Shown one piece after another: positions 1 through 7,300 of a DNA stretch of 8,135 bases (positions are counted from its first letter, which is position 1; each line of letters opens with the position of its first letter). The notes below the pieces were generated by a model. The model did not search any database. It worked only from the letters and a program-made list of their open reading frames with translations, and was not told the origin of the DNA. The translations under genes and the position numbers were made by a program. This DNA comes from an uncultured Clostridia bacterium (lineage in GTDB: Bacteria > Bacillota > Clostridia > Lachnospirales > CAMVHY01). The DNA lies in the NCBI GenBank assembly GCA_946415665.1, contig CAMKTI010000076.1:1-8135 (forward strand), written 5' to 3'.

Positions 1-109
1 ATAAACACAGATATAAATGATAAAATAAACACAGATATAAATGATAAAATAAACATAGATATAAATGATAAAATAAACACAGATATAAATGATAAAATAA
101 ACACAGATG
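1..109 (+). repeat. 24-bp in-frame tandem repeat, about 4.5 copies
   Basis: Copies lie at 1-24, 25-48, 49-72 and 73-96, with a partial copy at 97-109. The unit starts ATAAACACAG. The only difference among the full copies is one C-to-T change in the third (ACA to ATA, Thr to Ile). The period is a multiple of three, so changes in copy number would lengthen or shorten the encoded octapeptide array without shifting frame. The array continues to the window edge, so the full copy number is unknown. Near-identity of the copies implies recent expansion or homogenisation. Confidence 0.95.
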
Positions 110-255
110 TAAAACCCAGAAAAATAAAATCGTATTTGTCGAAGATGTCGAATATATTAAAAGAAACTAGTAAAAAAGTTTTTGGATCAAAAACGGAATC
201 TAGCGAAATTCCAGAGCAAGAAACTACTTTTGAAAATAGTATGAATCAAGTATAG
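1..255 (+). CDS. C-terminal end of a repeat-containing protein, 5' end outside window
   Basis: An open frame runs from base 1 to a TAG at 253-255, giving the last 84 codons of a gene that starts upstream. Residues 1-36 are octapeptide repeats: INTDINDK twice, INIDINDK once, INTDINDK again, then a degenerate INTDVKPR. The isoleucines recur every four residues, which could suit an elongated helical or fibrous stalk, but that is inference. The remaining 48 residues (KIKSYLSKMSNILKETSKK onward) are hydrophilic, Lys/Ser/Glu-rich and end in SMNQV. No LPXTG sorting motif, transmembrane segment or catalytic motif is visible. Coding is supported by the 24-bp periodicity, which keeps the frame open, and by the terminator about 80 bp past the stop. 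I do not recognise the family. Tail-fibre-like, adhesin-like or cytoplasmic structural roles are all possible. Confidence 0.7.
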   Translation: MNTDINDKINTDINDKINIDINDKINTDINDKINTDVKPRKIKSYLSKMSNILKETSKKVFGSKTESSEIPEQETTFENSMNQV

Positions 256-333
256 AATTAATTTCATAAGCTAGAAAGAACAAATGTAGTGATCTTTAAG
301 TAGATTTGAAAATTTTTTATTTTAAATTCGAAC

Positions 334-366
334 AAAAGATTGGGATAGCTGTCTCAATCTTTTTTT
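334..366 (+). terminator. Intrinsic terminator after the partial gene
   Basis: The arms AGATTGGGA (337-345) and TCTCAATCT (352-360) pair over nine positions with one G-T wobble, around the loop TAGCTG. Flanking A's (334-336) and T's (361-363) extend the stem, and a run of T's continues to 366. It lies about 80 bp after the stop at 255 and would end transcription of the leftmost gene. Confidence 0.88.
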
Positions 367-786
367 ATGAAAAAAACTAAAAAGTACTTGACAAACGAAA
401 AAGCAGTACAAACCTAAAAATCAAAAATTAGTGTGTTTTTTACGTTTTGGTTTTTAATAAAAAAAATTTTTTGGGATATTTGTATTTATAAAAACAATGA
501 ATGAAATCAATTTGGGCAAGTTGTGATCATCATTGATATTTTCAAATTGTGAAAATCTTAAAGATGGAAATAAGTTTTTACCAACGATATGAACATAAAC
601 TATTTTATTTAGTCATTTTATTTTTTGTACACGAATTGCTTCCATATTAGTTTAATAAAAAAATCAATTTTGCTTTAGAATTACTACATGTTAATAACTG
701 AATTCAAAAAATAAATACCAATAATTTGGTTCTAAATAAAAAAATATCAAAAGAATAAAAAATATTTAAAGATAAATAATATATGG

Positions 787-823
787 TGAAAGTCATCGAG
801 TATAATCAATGACTTTCATTTTT
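787..823 (+). terminator. Orphan terminator-like hairpin
   Basis: The perfect 10-bp inverted repeat TGAAAGTCAT (787-796) and ATGACTTTCA (809-818) encloses a 12-nt loop and is followed directly by a T run (819-823). The form is that of an intrinsic terminator, although the stem is AT-rich. No gene is visible between the previous terminator (334-366) and this one. It may back up the first terminator, end a non-coding RNA, or remain from a lost gene. Confidence 0.6.
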
Positions 824-892
824 CAAAGCAAAATATTTAACAACTGCTCTTATTATGGCTAATTTAAAAGTTTTATATGACAGCATAAAATG

Positions 893-913
893 ACATTAAT
901 TTAAAATTAATGT
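893..913. promoter_or_regulatory. Perfect 21-nt palindrome upstream of a promoter
   Basis: ACATTAATTT at 893-902 and its exact reverse complement at 904-913 flank a single central base (903). It ends 29 bp before the -35 element of the 943-972 promoter. Symmetry with almost no loop suits a dimeric regulator site better than a terminator, and no T run follows. The sequence is entirely A/T apart from one C and one G, so chance palindromy in AT-rich DNA is a real alternative. Confidence 0.4.
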
Positions 914-942
914 TACATTATTCTTAAATCTGTTTTAGACTA

Positions 943-972
943 TTGACTTATAAATTTTTGACAAAATATAAT
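943..972 (+). promoter_or_regulatory. SigA-type promoter for the 813-aa surface protein gene
   Basis: A -35 element TTGACT (943-948) is separated by 18 bp from a perfect -10 TATAAT (967-972). Transcription would begin near 979, giving a leader of about 85 nt that contains the 987-1026 inverted repeat and the ribosome site. A second TTGACA at 958-963 is too close to this -10 to pair with it. Confidence 0.72.
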
Positions 973-986
973 TAACGCGTTGCCCC

Positions 987-1026
987 GGGTAATCTATCAA
1001 CATACTGCAAATTAAAAAGATTACCC
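987..1026 (+). promoter_or_regulatory. Stem-loop in the 5' leader, possible cis-regulatory RNA
   Basis: GGGTAATCT (987-995) and AGATTACCC (1018-1026) are exact reverse complements, forming a 9-bp stem around a 22-nt loop. It begins a few bases after the predicted transcription start and is preceded by a GC-rich patch (ACGCGT at 975-980, CCCCGGG at 983-989) that stands out in very AT-rich surroundings. No T run follows, so it is not a terminator. The ribosome site (1051-1057) lies 25 nt downstream and is not obviously sequestered. It does not match a riboswitch class I can name. A stabilising 5' hairpin or a protein-binding leader would fit. Confidence 0.45.
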
Positions 1027-1064
1027 TATAAAAAAATAAAAGCTCATTTTAAGGAGGAAATAGA

Positions 1065-3506
1065 ATGAGAGAGATATTTTTTAAGCGTTTTGTTGCTTTA
1101 GTTTTGGCAGGTGCGCTGGTTTTATCGAGCGCAATTTTTGCAAGTTTATCAGTTAATGTTTTTGCTGATTCTACAAATAGAATAAGCAACAATGTAAAAG
1201 TTTCACGCAAAACGTTGCTTTGTGAGCCTGGTATTACTTTGCCGAAAATAAATGAAAATCAAAGCAAAGTGCAGCATGTGGCATCGGGTAGTTATTTGAA
1301 TATTAAACTGGATGATGATATTAAAGTTGATACTACCGCTAATAATTATCCTAAGTTTAATTTAACTCTTTCGGGTGCTGAGTTTGTATTTAATAATTAT
1401 GACGATTATCTTGCGTCAGATGGTTCACCTTTAAATTCTGCAAATGGTGCGATGACTGCAGATGATGTTTACAAACGGTTTAACACTGATGATAATCAGA
1501 ATGTGGACTATGAGTATAGTTTGAAAGTTGAAGATGATGATTATGCAACTGTTACCATCTTAAGGAATTTTTACGAGGGGGAGACCATCAAGATCCCTAT
1601 GATCGTTAGATTAGATGAGGATTTAACTAGCGGCTCTGCAAGTGTTAAGATTGACGCTAATAATTCAGGCATTTCAAGTTCAAGCAGATTAACTTTTGCA
1701 AGCGTTGATAAAGGATCTACAAGCACTTCTGTTAAAAATATCCAAACAGGTAAAAATAAAATTTATATAAACGAATTATTGATATCTGAAAATGTTGCGG
1801 GTTCGATGAATCCTGGAGCAGGTGATGGGTTTTATCTTGAACTACCAAGTGGCTATCGTTTTATAAAAGAAAGCGATTTCGGTATTAAAATGACAAATGT
1901 TAACGGTGATTACAATGATCCAGTGTTGACGAATGATAGTAGGAGATTAGAAGTAACTTTTAAGAGTTTCGATCATTCAGGAACATCGACAGGGCGTATA
2001 AAGATAACAGGTTTGTCAATTGTTCCTAAGTATGAGTCTGATAACATTTCCAAAGAAGATATTACAATTGATATTGGCAATATAGGTTCGTCAGATATGG
2101 TTACGGAACAAAATTTTAAGGCCGGTATTCGTGCAGATTATGGCGTAGGTTTTAAAACAGAAGGTTCTGTTCCTACTATTTTGAACGGTTTTTATGATTC
2201 GAATTCTGTATCGAACGAAAAAGTAAAATCTGTTAAACTTGTAGTTTCCGAAGAAACAACAGGTTCTTTGATAAACGGCGGAGACTTGAAATTAACTGTT
2301 TCGGATAAAGCAAAAATTCGCGCCGTAAAGATAGAAGATAAAGACAATATTAGTCAGTCAATAAATGGAACTTTTGCGTTAGGTGACAGCAAAAATAGTG
2401 TTGACGTTCAAGAAAATAAAGTTATTTTAAGAGGTTTAACACATTCAAATTCTTCAAGTAGCTCAAATAATAAAGCTAAATTTACGATTTCGTTCTATTT
2501 GAGTGTCGAGTCAGGATATGAAGGAGATATTACTGTAAAAGTTTCCGGAGATGCCTTGAGAAGCAATTCTTCGTCCGATGAGCAATCGATAGTAATTGCA
2601 AAAGCTGTTAATCCGATAACTGTTGATGTAAAAACATCTTATTTCAAACCAGGAACTACAGCTGAACTTGACGATATCGTTTTAACAGAACAAAAAGTTG
2701 GAAATAAAAATTATTCAGCTTTTGAGGAAAATAAGACTTTAGTTTTTGGATTTAAAAATAATAATAATTACTTGTCAATAATTGGAACTCCAACTGTGTC
2801 AGTTGAAAACGGTTCCGTTAAAGATGTAAAAGTAAACAATTCGAACAGAGACGGTTCTTTACTTTCATTTAAAATTAAAGAGCCCGCATCAGGAAGCAAG
2901 GTAAGCAAAATTACTATTTCGGGATTAAAAGTTGCATCGAGTTTAAGTACTCCGCAGGGAACTTATGATTTAGTTCTTGGTGGTACAGCAATCGCAGGAA
3001 ATAGTACAGCGTTGATAGGAACTGACAGCAACAAAGCTTCTTTTTCGACTGATGGTATAACTGTTGCTAAGTTGCAATACGGCGGAGCAACTACTATGAA
3101 AATTACAATTGGAGATAAAATTGCTGTTATAAACGGTAAGAATATAGAAATGCAAGTAGCTCCGTTTATTGATCCTGCTACTGGTACGACTTATATGCAA
3201 GTTAGTGATATCGTAAAAGCTACGGGAATGAATTGCAGCTTCTTTGATAACGCAATTCACAAATTGGATGGCATGAATAAAAATTTATTTGTGACATTTG
3301 GAAACAGAACTTTTGAAAGAAATTCAAGTAGCGTGAGAATTTATGGCGAGATGATCCCTGAGACAATGACTAATGAGCAAGGATTACCTGTTAGTATGAT
3401 AATTAAAGATGATTACTCCTGCTTGCCATTAAGATATTTTGTTGAAAAAGTTTTGGGACAAAAAATAACTTGGAACGGAACTGACAACACAATAGTTGTT
3501 GAGTAG
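1065..3506 (+). CDS. Exported stalk-domain (copper amine oxidase N-terminal-like) surface protein
   Basis: This 813-aa protein starts at an ATG seven bases after AGGAGG (1052-1057). Residues 1-34 form a signal peptide: a basic start, a hydrophobic core around 9-26, and likely cleavage after VFA (34/35). The mature part is Ser/Asn/Asp-rich and beta-strand-like. I see roughly four modules of similar layout near 75-210, 232-340, 388-514 and 519-663, with recurring endings such as GRIKITGLSIVP (310-321) and SKITISGLKVA (614-624). Residues 684-813 form a stalk domain: VINGKNIEM near the start, the SCLPLRYFVEKVLGQ segment (785-799) and the ending ITWNGTDNTIVVE. In Clostridia such domains are common on secreted and wall-associated proteins, and despite the family name they carry no amine-oxidase activity. 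The role is probably structural or adhesive. No LPXTG motif or C-terminal membrane anchor is present. The gene appears monocistronic, between the 943-972 promoter and the 3518-3542 terminator. Confidence 0.88.
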   Translation: MREIFFKRFVALVLAGALVLSSAIFASLSVNVFADSTNRISNNVKVSRKTLLCEPGITLPKINENQSKVQHVASGSYLNIKLDDDIKVDTTANNYPKFNLTLSGAEFVFNNYDDYLASDGSPLNSANGAMTADDVYKRFNTDDNQNVDYEYSLKVEDDDYATVTILRNFYEGETIKIPMIVRLDEDLTSGSASVKIDANNSGISSSSRLTFASVDKGSTSTSVKNIQTGKNKIYINELLISENVAGSMNPGAGDGFYLELPSGYRFIKESDFGIKMTNVNGDYNDPVLTNDSRRLEVTFKSFDHSGTSTGRIKITGLSIVPKYESDNISKEDITIDIGNIGSSDMVTEQNFKAGIRADYGVGFKTEGSVPTILNGFYDSNSVSNEKVKSVKLVVSEETTGSLINGGDLKLTVSDKAKIRAVKIEDKDNISQSINGTFALGDSKNSVDVQENKVILRGLTHSNSSSSSNNKAKFTISFYLSVESGYEGDITVKVSGDALRSNSSSDEQSIVIAKAVNPITVDVKTSYFKPGTTAELDDIVLTEQKVGNKNYSAFEENKTLVFGFKNNNNYLSIIGTPTVSVENGSVKDVKVNNSNRDGSLLSFKIKEPASGSKVSKITISGLKVASSLSTPQGTYDLVLGGTAIAGNSTALIGTDSNKASFSTDGITVAKLQYGGATTMKITIGDKIAVINGKNIEMQVAPFIDPATGTTYMQVSDIVKATGMNCSFFDNAIHKLDGMNKNLFVTFGNRTFERNSSSVRIYGEMIPETMTNEQGLPVSMIIKDDYSCLPLRYFVEKVLGQKITWNGTDNTIVVE

Positions 3507-3517
3507 TAAAAAATTTT

Positions 3518-3542
3518 AAAGGCCCCATTTGGGGTCTTTTTT
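3518..3542 (+). terminator. Strong intrinsic terminator between the two stalk-domain genes
   Basis: AAAGGCCCC (3518-3526) pairs with GGGGTCTTT (3531-3539), with one G-T wobble, around the loop ATTT. T's run through 3542. It begins 11 bp after the stop codon of the 813-aa gene and separates it from the next gene on the same strand. Confidence 0.93.
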
Positions 3543-3563
3543 AATATTTAAATACAAAAAATT

Positions 3564-3571
3564 GGGAGGTG
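3564..3571 (+). promoter_or_regulatory. Ribosome binding site that fixes the start at 3578
   Basis: GGGAGGTG at 3564-3571 is a strong Shine-Dalgarno match, and its GGAGG core ends eight bases before the ATG at 3578. The in-frame GTG at 3569-3571 overlaps this site and so cannot be the start it serves. This makes the product 235 residues, not 238. Confidence 0.88.
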
Positions 3572-3577
3572 TTTAAA

Positions 3578-4285
3578 ATGATAAATAATAAAATAAAAAT
3601 TTTTGTGATGGGATTTGCAACGGCAGCTATTATTTTTGGTTCGCAAAATATTTTTGCGTTGGGACAAAAAGTTTATGCTTATTTTTGTGATGATTATAAA
3701 ATCGAAATCGATGGTTTAGAATTAAAATTAATGGACGGGACGAGAATATTAAATTATGGCGACCGAACTTATCTTTCCGTGAGAAATATTGCGGAATCTT
3801 TGGGCACAACAGTAAAATGGAATGGAGAAAGTAAAACGATAAGCATAAATAAACCCAAAGCAGAGGAAAAAATTGTTGAAAAGACAATCGAAAAAATAGT
3901 TGAAGTTCCGAGCGATAAAAAAGTTAATTATCAGAGATTACCGCTTAAATTAAATAAAAAATCGTGTATAGTGCAAATAAATGGCTTTGAGAAAAAAAAT
4001 GGACTTGCTTACGTTTATTTGGACGTAAAAAATAAATCAGGCGAAAGTTTAAATTTGAATTATGACAAAGCAAAAATTATTTGTAATGGAAAAGAATATT
4101 CGTCAACTTTATTGTCGCATGATTTCGACAATGCAATCGAAAACGAGGATAAATTAACGGATAAAAATATTATTTTCGAAGACACTAATGATTTAGAAAA
4201 CGAATTTACTTTACAAATTCCTGTTTCTTCGTCGAGTGGATCAAGTTACAAAGAAACTTTTGAGTTTAATATAAGTGCCGATTAA
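3578..4285 (+). CDS. Exported stalk-domain protein with C-terminal beta domain
   Basis: This 235-aa protein starts at ATG 3578. Residues 5-27 are a hydrophobic leader (KIKIFVMGFATAAIIFG...), with possible cleavage after IFA (27) or VYA (34). Residues 39-91 match the stalk/copper-amine-oxidase-N pattern: YKIEIDGLELKL, then GDRTYLSVRNIAESLG, then VKWNGESKTISI. In this family the middle segment usually reads like TTYLPVRxxxEALG. A charged linker follows (93-120, with EKIVEKTIEKIVEVP). Residues 121-235 are beta-rich and resemble Ig-like extracytoplasmic domains of the DUF4352/telokin-like kind, but I cannot assign a family. It sits 71 bp after the 813-aa gene, behind that gene's terminator, with no clear promoter of its own, so expression may rely on read-through. 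It probably acts outside the membrane; its ligand is unknown. It ends at TAA, just before a bidirectional terminator. Confidence 0.87.
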   Translation: MINNKIKIFVMGFATAAIIFGSQNIFALGQKVYAYFCDDYKIEIDGLELKLMDGTRILNYGDRTYLSVRNIAESLGTTVKWNGESKTISINKPKAEEKIVEKTIEKIVEVPSDKKVNYQRLPLKLNKKSCIVQINGFEKKNGLAYVYLDVKNKSGESLNLNYDKAKIICNGKEYSSTLLSHDFDNAIENEDKLTDKNIIFEDTNDLENEFTLQIPVSSSSGSSYKETFEFNISAD

Positions 4286-4308
4286 AAATAAAAATTAATT
4301 TATATAAA

Positions 4309-4346
4309 AAAAAATCCCGATGATAACTTTTTTGTCGGGATTTTTT
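4309..4346. terminator. Bidirectional terminator between convergent genes
   Basis: AAAAAATCCCGA (4309-4320) pairs perfectly with TCGGGATTTTTT (4335-4346) over 12 bp around a 14-nt loop. The A run on the left and T run on the right give a U-tract in either direction. It therefore serves both the 235-aa gene ending at 4285 and the minus-strand gene ending at 4351. Confidence 0.95.
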
Positions 4347-4350
4347 ATTT

Positions 4351-7300
4351 TTAAACTTGAAAATTGTCATCGATATTATTGTATTTTTTCTTGTTTGGAT
4401 CTTCATGTAGATCATTTTGAGTTTCATTGTTTATATCGTTCACAACTCTTTGTTGCCTATAATAATCAGTAGAAGTGCTAAGATTTTCATAATTTCGATG
4501 TTTTCTCTGATAATAACTCTTAAGTTTCAGCGCAATTAAGATCAAACAACAAATTACATCGATACAGACAAAAATAATCTTAAGGACCAATGCGAACTTT
4601 AACATAAAAGCAAGAAATAGGAGCACCGCAAAAATTATTGCCAGCCATCTTAACACCTTAAACAACCAATTAGATTTTTCTCGATGACTATTTGGATTAT
4701 AAATCTTCTTTTTCACTTGAAGCACATTATCATTTGGTCTTGAGACATCGATGCTGTCATTATTGATATTGTTATTGATATCGCTATTGATTAAAATATC
4801 GCTTCCATTAATATTTTTTTGATTAATCTTAAGAGTTGGAATTTGCAATCTTATATCTAGTCCGTTTTTATTTTGGCCAACTGCATACTTCTTAATATCA
4901 CCAACAATCTTATAAAACGGTTTGTCTAAATCATCTTTTTTAAAAATATATTCATTATTATCTTTTTCATTATTTTTTTCTTCTTCATTACCTTTGTTTA
5001 CATTATCTTTGCCAACAATTTTCAACTTACTTTGTTCAATTTGAGCAACTATATCATCAAAATATTTTTTTTCGCTATCAGTGTTTTTACCAACTAAATT
5101 AGCAACCTCTTTTATTATCTGTTTTAAAGTTTGTGTTTCATTTAAGTTTTTTATCCAAAACTCTTTACTTGGGTTTTCAACTTTAAAAAATATATCAAAA
5201 CTTTTGTCCTTAATATCATCCAAATTAGTATCTTCACCAACTTGCATTTTTAGCACTAAAACATTCTTGCTTAAATTTATATTTATCCCATCAATATTTT
5301 TAATTTGGCAATCAAGATCTTTACTTTCGAGTTTTTTATTTTCAGACGTCAATTCAATTTTGCCTAAATTTATAAGTTCAATGAATTCATCTGTTTTAAA
5401 TTTATTTTCTTGGCACCAACGAGCCACAACCGCCTTCAATGTTTCTGATGGACAAAACTTCACATAAAAAGTAGAAAGTTTTGGTATTTCAAATTTAAAT
5501 TCTACTATTTTAATGTCATTCAACGAAATTCCTTTCATGACAGCATTTACTTCAACACTTTTTTGATTATCATTAATATTCCAGCCAAGAAACTCGCTAA
5601 CCGTTTTATCTAAATCTCCATCTTTTACACATTTATCACCAATAAACAAATTACTTTTTTTAATTTGTTCCCAAAAAATATCTTTTTTTAACCTGTATTT
5701 CTCTATAAGATTCTCAATAAGTTCTCTTAATTTAACGTGCTTGTAAAAACATCCTCCGATACATTTTGGGCTTTCTTTATCGTCTTCATTGTTTTCGTTT
5801 TTTATATTTATATTACTTATATCATTATTTTCTGTATAATCGAGCTCAAAGTTTAAAGTTAAGGTAAACATTTTTTCAGGTTTAATGTAAACACAGATAT
5901 TATCATTATTTTTGAAATTTAAATTCTTAACTGGCTCTTGCAAATCCAATACTTGCGTGTCACGTACAAGTTTTATAACATCCAAACTCAAATTTTCCTG
6001 CTTCAATTTTTCTTCAAGTGATCCTAAGATATCTTTGAATGATTTCTCTCCATCTTGTGTTAAATTTACATTAATTGGAATTGGAAGCTCACGAACATCA
6101 GAAACACCAGAGTTACTACCACATTTGATAATTATTTTGATGTTATTGTCATTGTCGACATTGTTGTTGTTGATACTGTTGTTATTTAAGTTATTGATGT
6201 TATTCAAGTTTTGATTGAAGTTGTTATTCATGCCGTAGTTGTTGTTATTTAAGTTATTGATGTTATTCAAGTTTTGATTGAAGTTGTTATCGTTCATGTT
6301 ATTGCCGTTGTTGATATTCATGCCGTAGTTGTTGATATTGTAGAAGTTGGTGTTTTGATTGAAGTTGTTATTCATGCCGTAGCTCATGTTGTTTAAGTTG
6401 TTGTTCATATTATTGATTTCATTTTGATTATTCAAATTTGATTTTCCTGGAGATCCTAATTTTTGCACAGCGCTATCAGAATCAGGCACATTGTTAAAAT
6501 AATCATTGTTTGGAGATGTAAAAAGCGGCAACTCTTTTGTTTGTTGTTCTTTATCGTTATTCAGAACTTTAACCTTATTTGTTGAATGATTATATTCCAA
6601 AATCTCGGTTTGGCTTTTATTATGATCATTTAGATTTATGTGTGCCGTGCCTATAAAAGTACATTTATAATCAGGTCGCTCCTTATGATTGTCCGCCCCA
6701 TTATAACCAATGCTTCCTGTAATATCGCCATTAACTCCACCCGGATGCGAGAAATAAGTATGACTGAGTCTTCGATCATGTCCATGTACTTGTATAATAT
6801 TTATAGGCCATTGCTTTTCAAAAGCTCTCTTATCGACATTGTCAAGTTCACATTGAATTTGTGAGGCATCTTTGTTATCACAATTAATAAGATTCTGCAT
6901 ATCAAAAACATCTTCGCAAGTGGATACTTCCCAAGTGAAATTATTTACTGTTCTACCATGAATATCAAGAGCATTACAAGACAGAATATTTGTAACTGAC
7001 AGAAAACATGTAGGGAAAAATCGTTTACTTGCTCTAATTTCCGAAAAGGTAAGATTAAATATTGAGACTTCTCTCTCTGAATCAAAATCTAATTGCTTAA
7101 GATCATTTAAATTCGCTATATTACTTAAGATTTTTTTTTTATCATCAAAATCAGATACAACAGGATAACAAAAAACATCCATGGCTAAATATTTTAGCAA
7201 AAAATAATCTTGTTCATTCAATTTATCTCTCAGTTCTTCATATACTTTATTTCCTTTTTCAAAAATCCTCCATTGTATACCAAGTAAAGTATCCAAACTA

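Larger units (their letters stand above)
367..942. other. AT-rich intergenic stretch without a convincing gene
   Basis: No frame on either strand gives a credible protein here. The best plus-strand candidate is a 28-codon frame at 564-650 with no Shine-Dalgarno sequence. The stretch holds a small hairpin (ATTTTCA at 538-544 with TGAAAAT at 550-556), a terminator-like hairpin at 787-823 and a palindrome at 893-913. A TTGACA at 388-393 looks like a -35 element but has no good -10 at the right spacing. It could be a decayed gene or an unrecognised non-coding transcript ending at the 787-823 hairpin. I see no direct proof of either. Confidence 0.6.

Noticed and set aside
1..109. CRISPR-like array
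   Set aside because: The 24-bp units abut with no spacers, are not palindromic and encode in-frame peptide repeats.
388..416. Promoter with TTGACA at 388-393
   Set aside because: No TATAAT-like hexamer lies 16-18 bp downstream, so I do not list it as a promoter.
564..650. 28-codon hydrophobic mini-gene
   Set aside because: No Shine-Dalgarno sequence, no promoter and no downstream terminator at the right distance; such frames are expected by chance in AT-rich DNA.
1018..1042. preQ1-type riboswitch, suggested by the A-rich tail after a stem
   Set aside because: The 22-nt loop and the lack of the short conserved loop and pseudoknot-forming tail do not match; a surface-protein gene is also not a typical target.
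2970..3260. Minus-strand open frame of 96 codons inside the 813-aa gene
   Set aside because: It lies wholly antisense to a well-supported gene with signal peptide, stalk domain and ribosome site. Its translation shows no domain.
3569..3577. GTG start for the 235-aa gene
   Set aside because: This GTG overlaps the GGGAGGTG ribosome site; ATG 3578 is correctly spaced from it.
3630..3887. Minus-strand open frame of 85 codons inside the 235-aa gene
   Set aside because: It is antisense to the stalk domain; its aromatic-rich product is a by-product of AT-rich coding sequence.
5081..5467. Plus-strand open frame of 128 codons opposite the 1256-aa gene
   Set aside because: It is antisense to the ubiquitin-like region, has no ribosome site, and its Phe/Ser/Leu-rich composition is typical of the complement of Lys/Asn/Glu codons.
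5912..6214. Plus-strand open frame of 100 codons ending in a Leu-rich stretch
   Set aside because: The Leu-rich tail is the complement of the Asn-repeat tract; there is no start signal or domain. The same reasoning removes the frames at 6640-6864 and 7603-7866.
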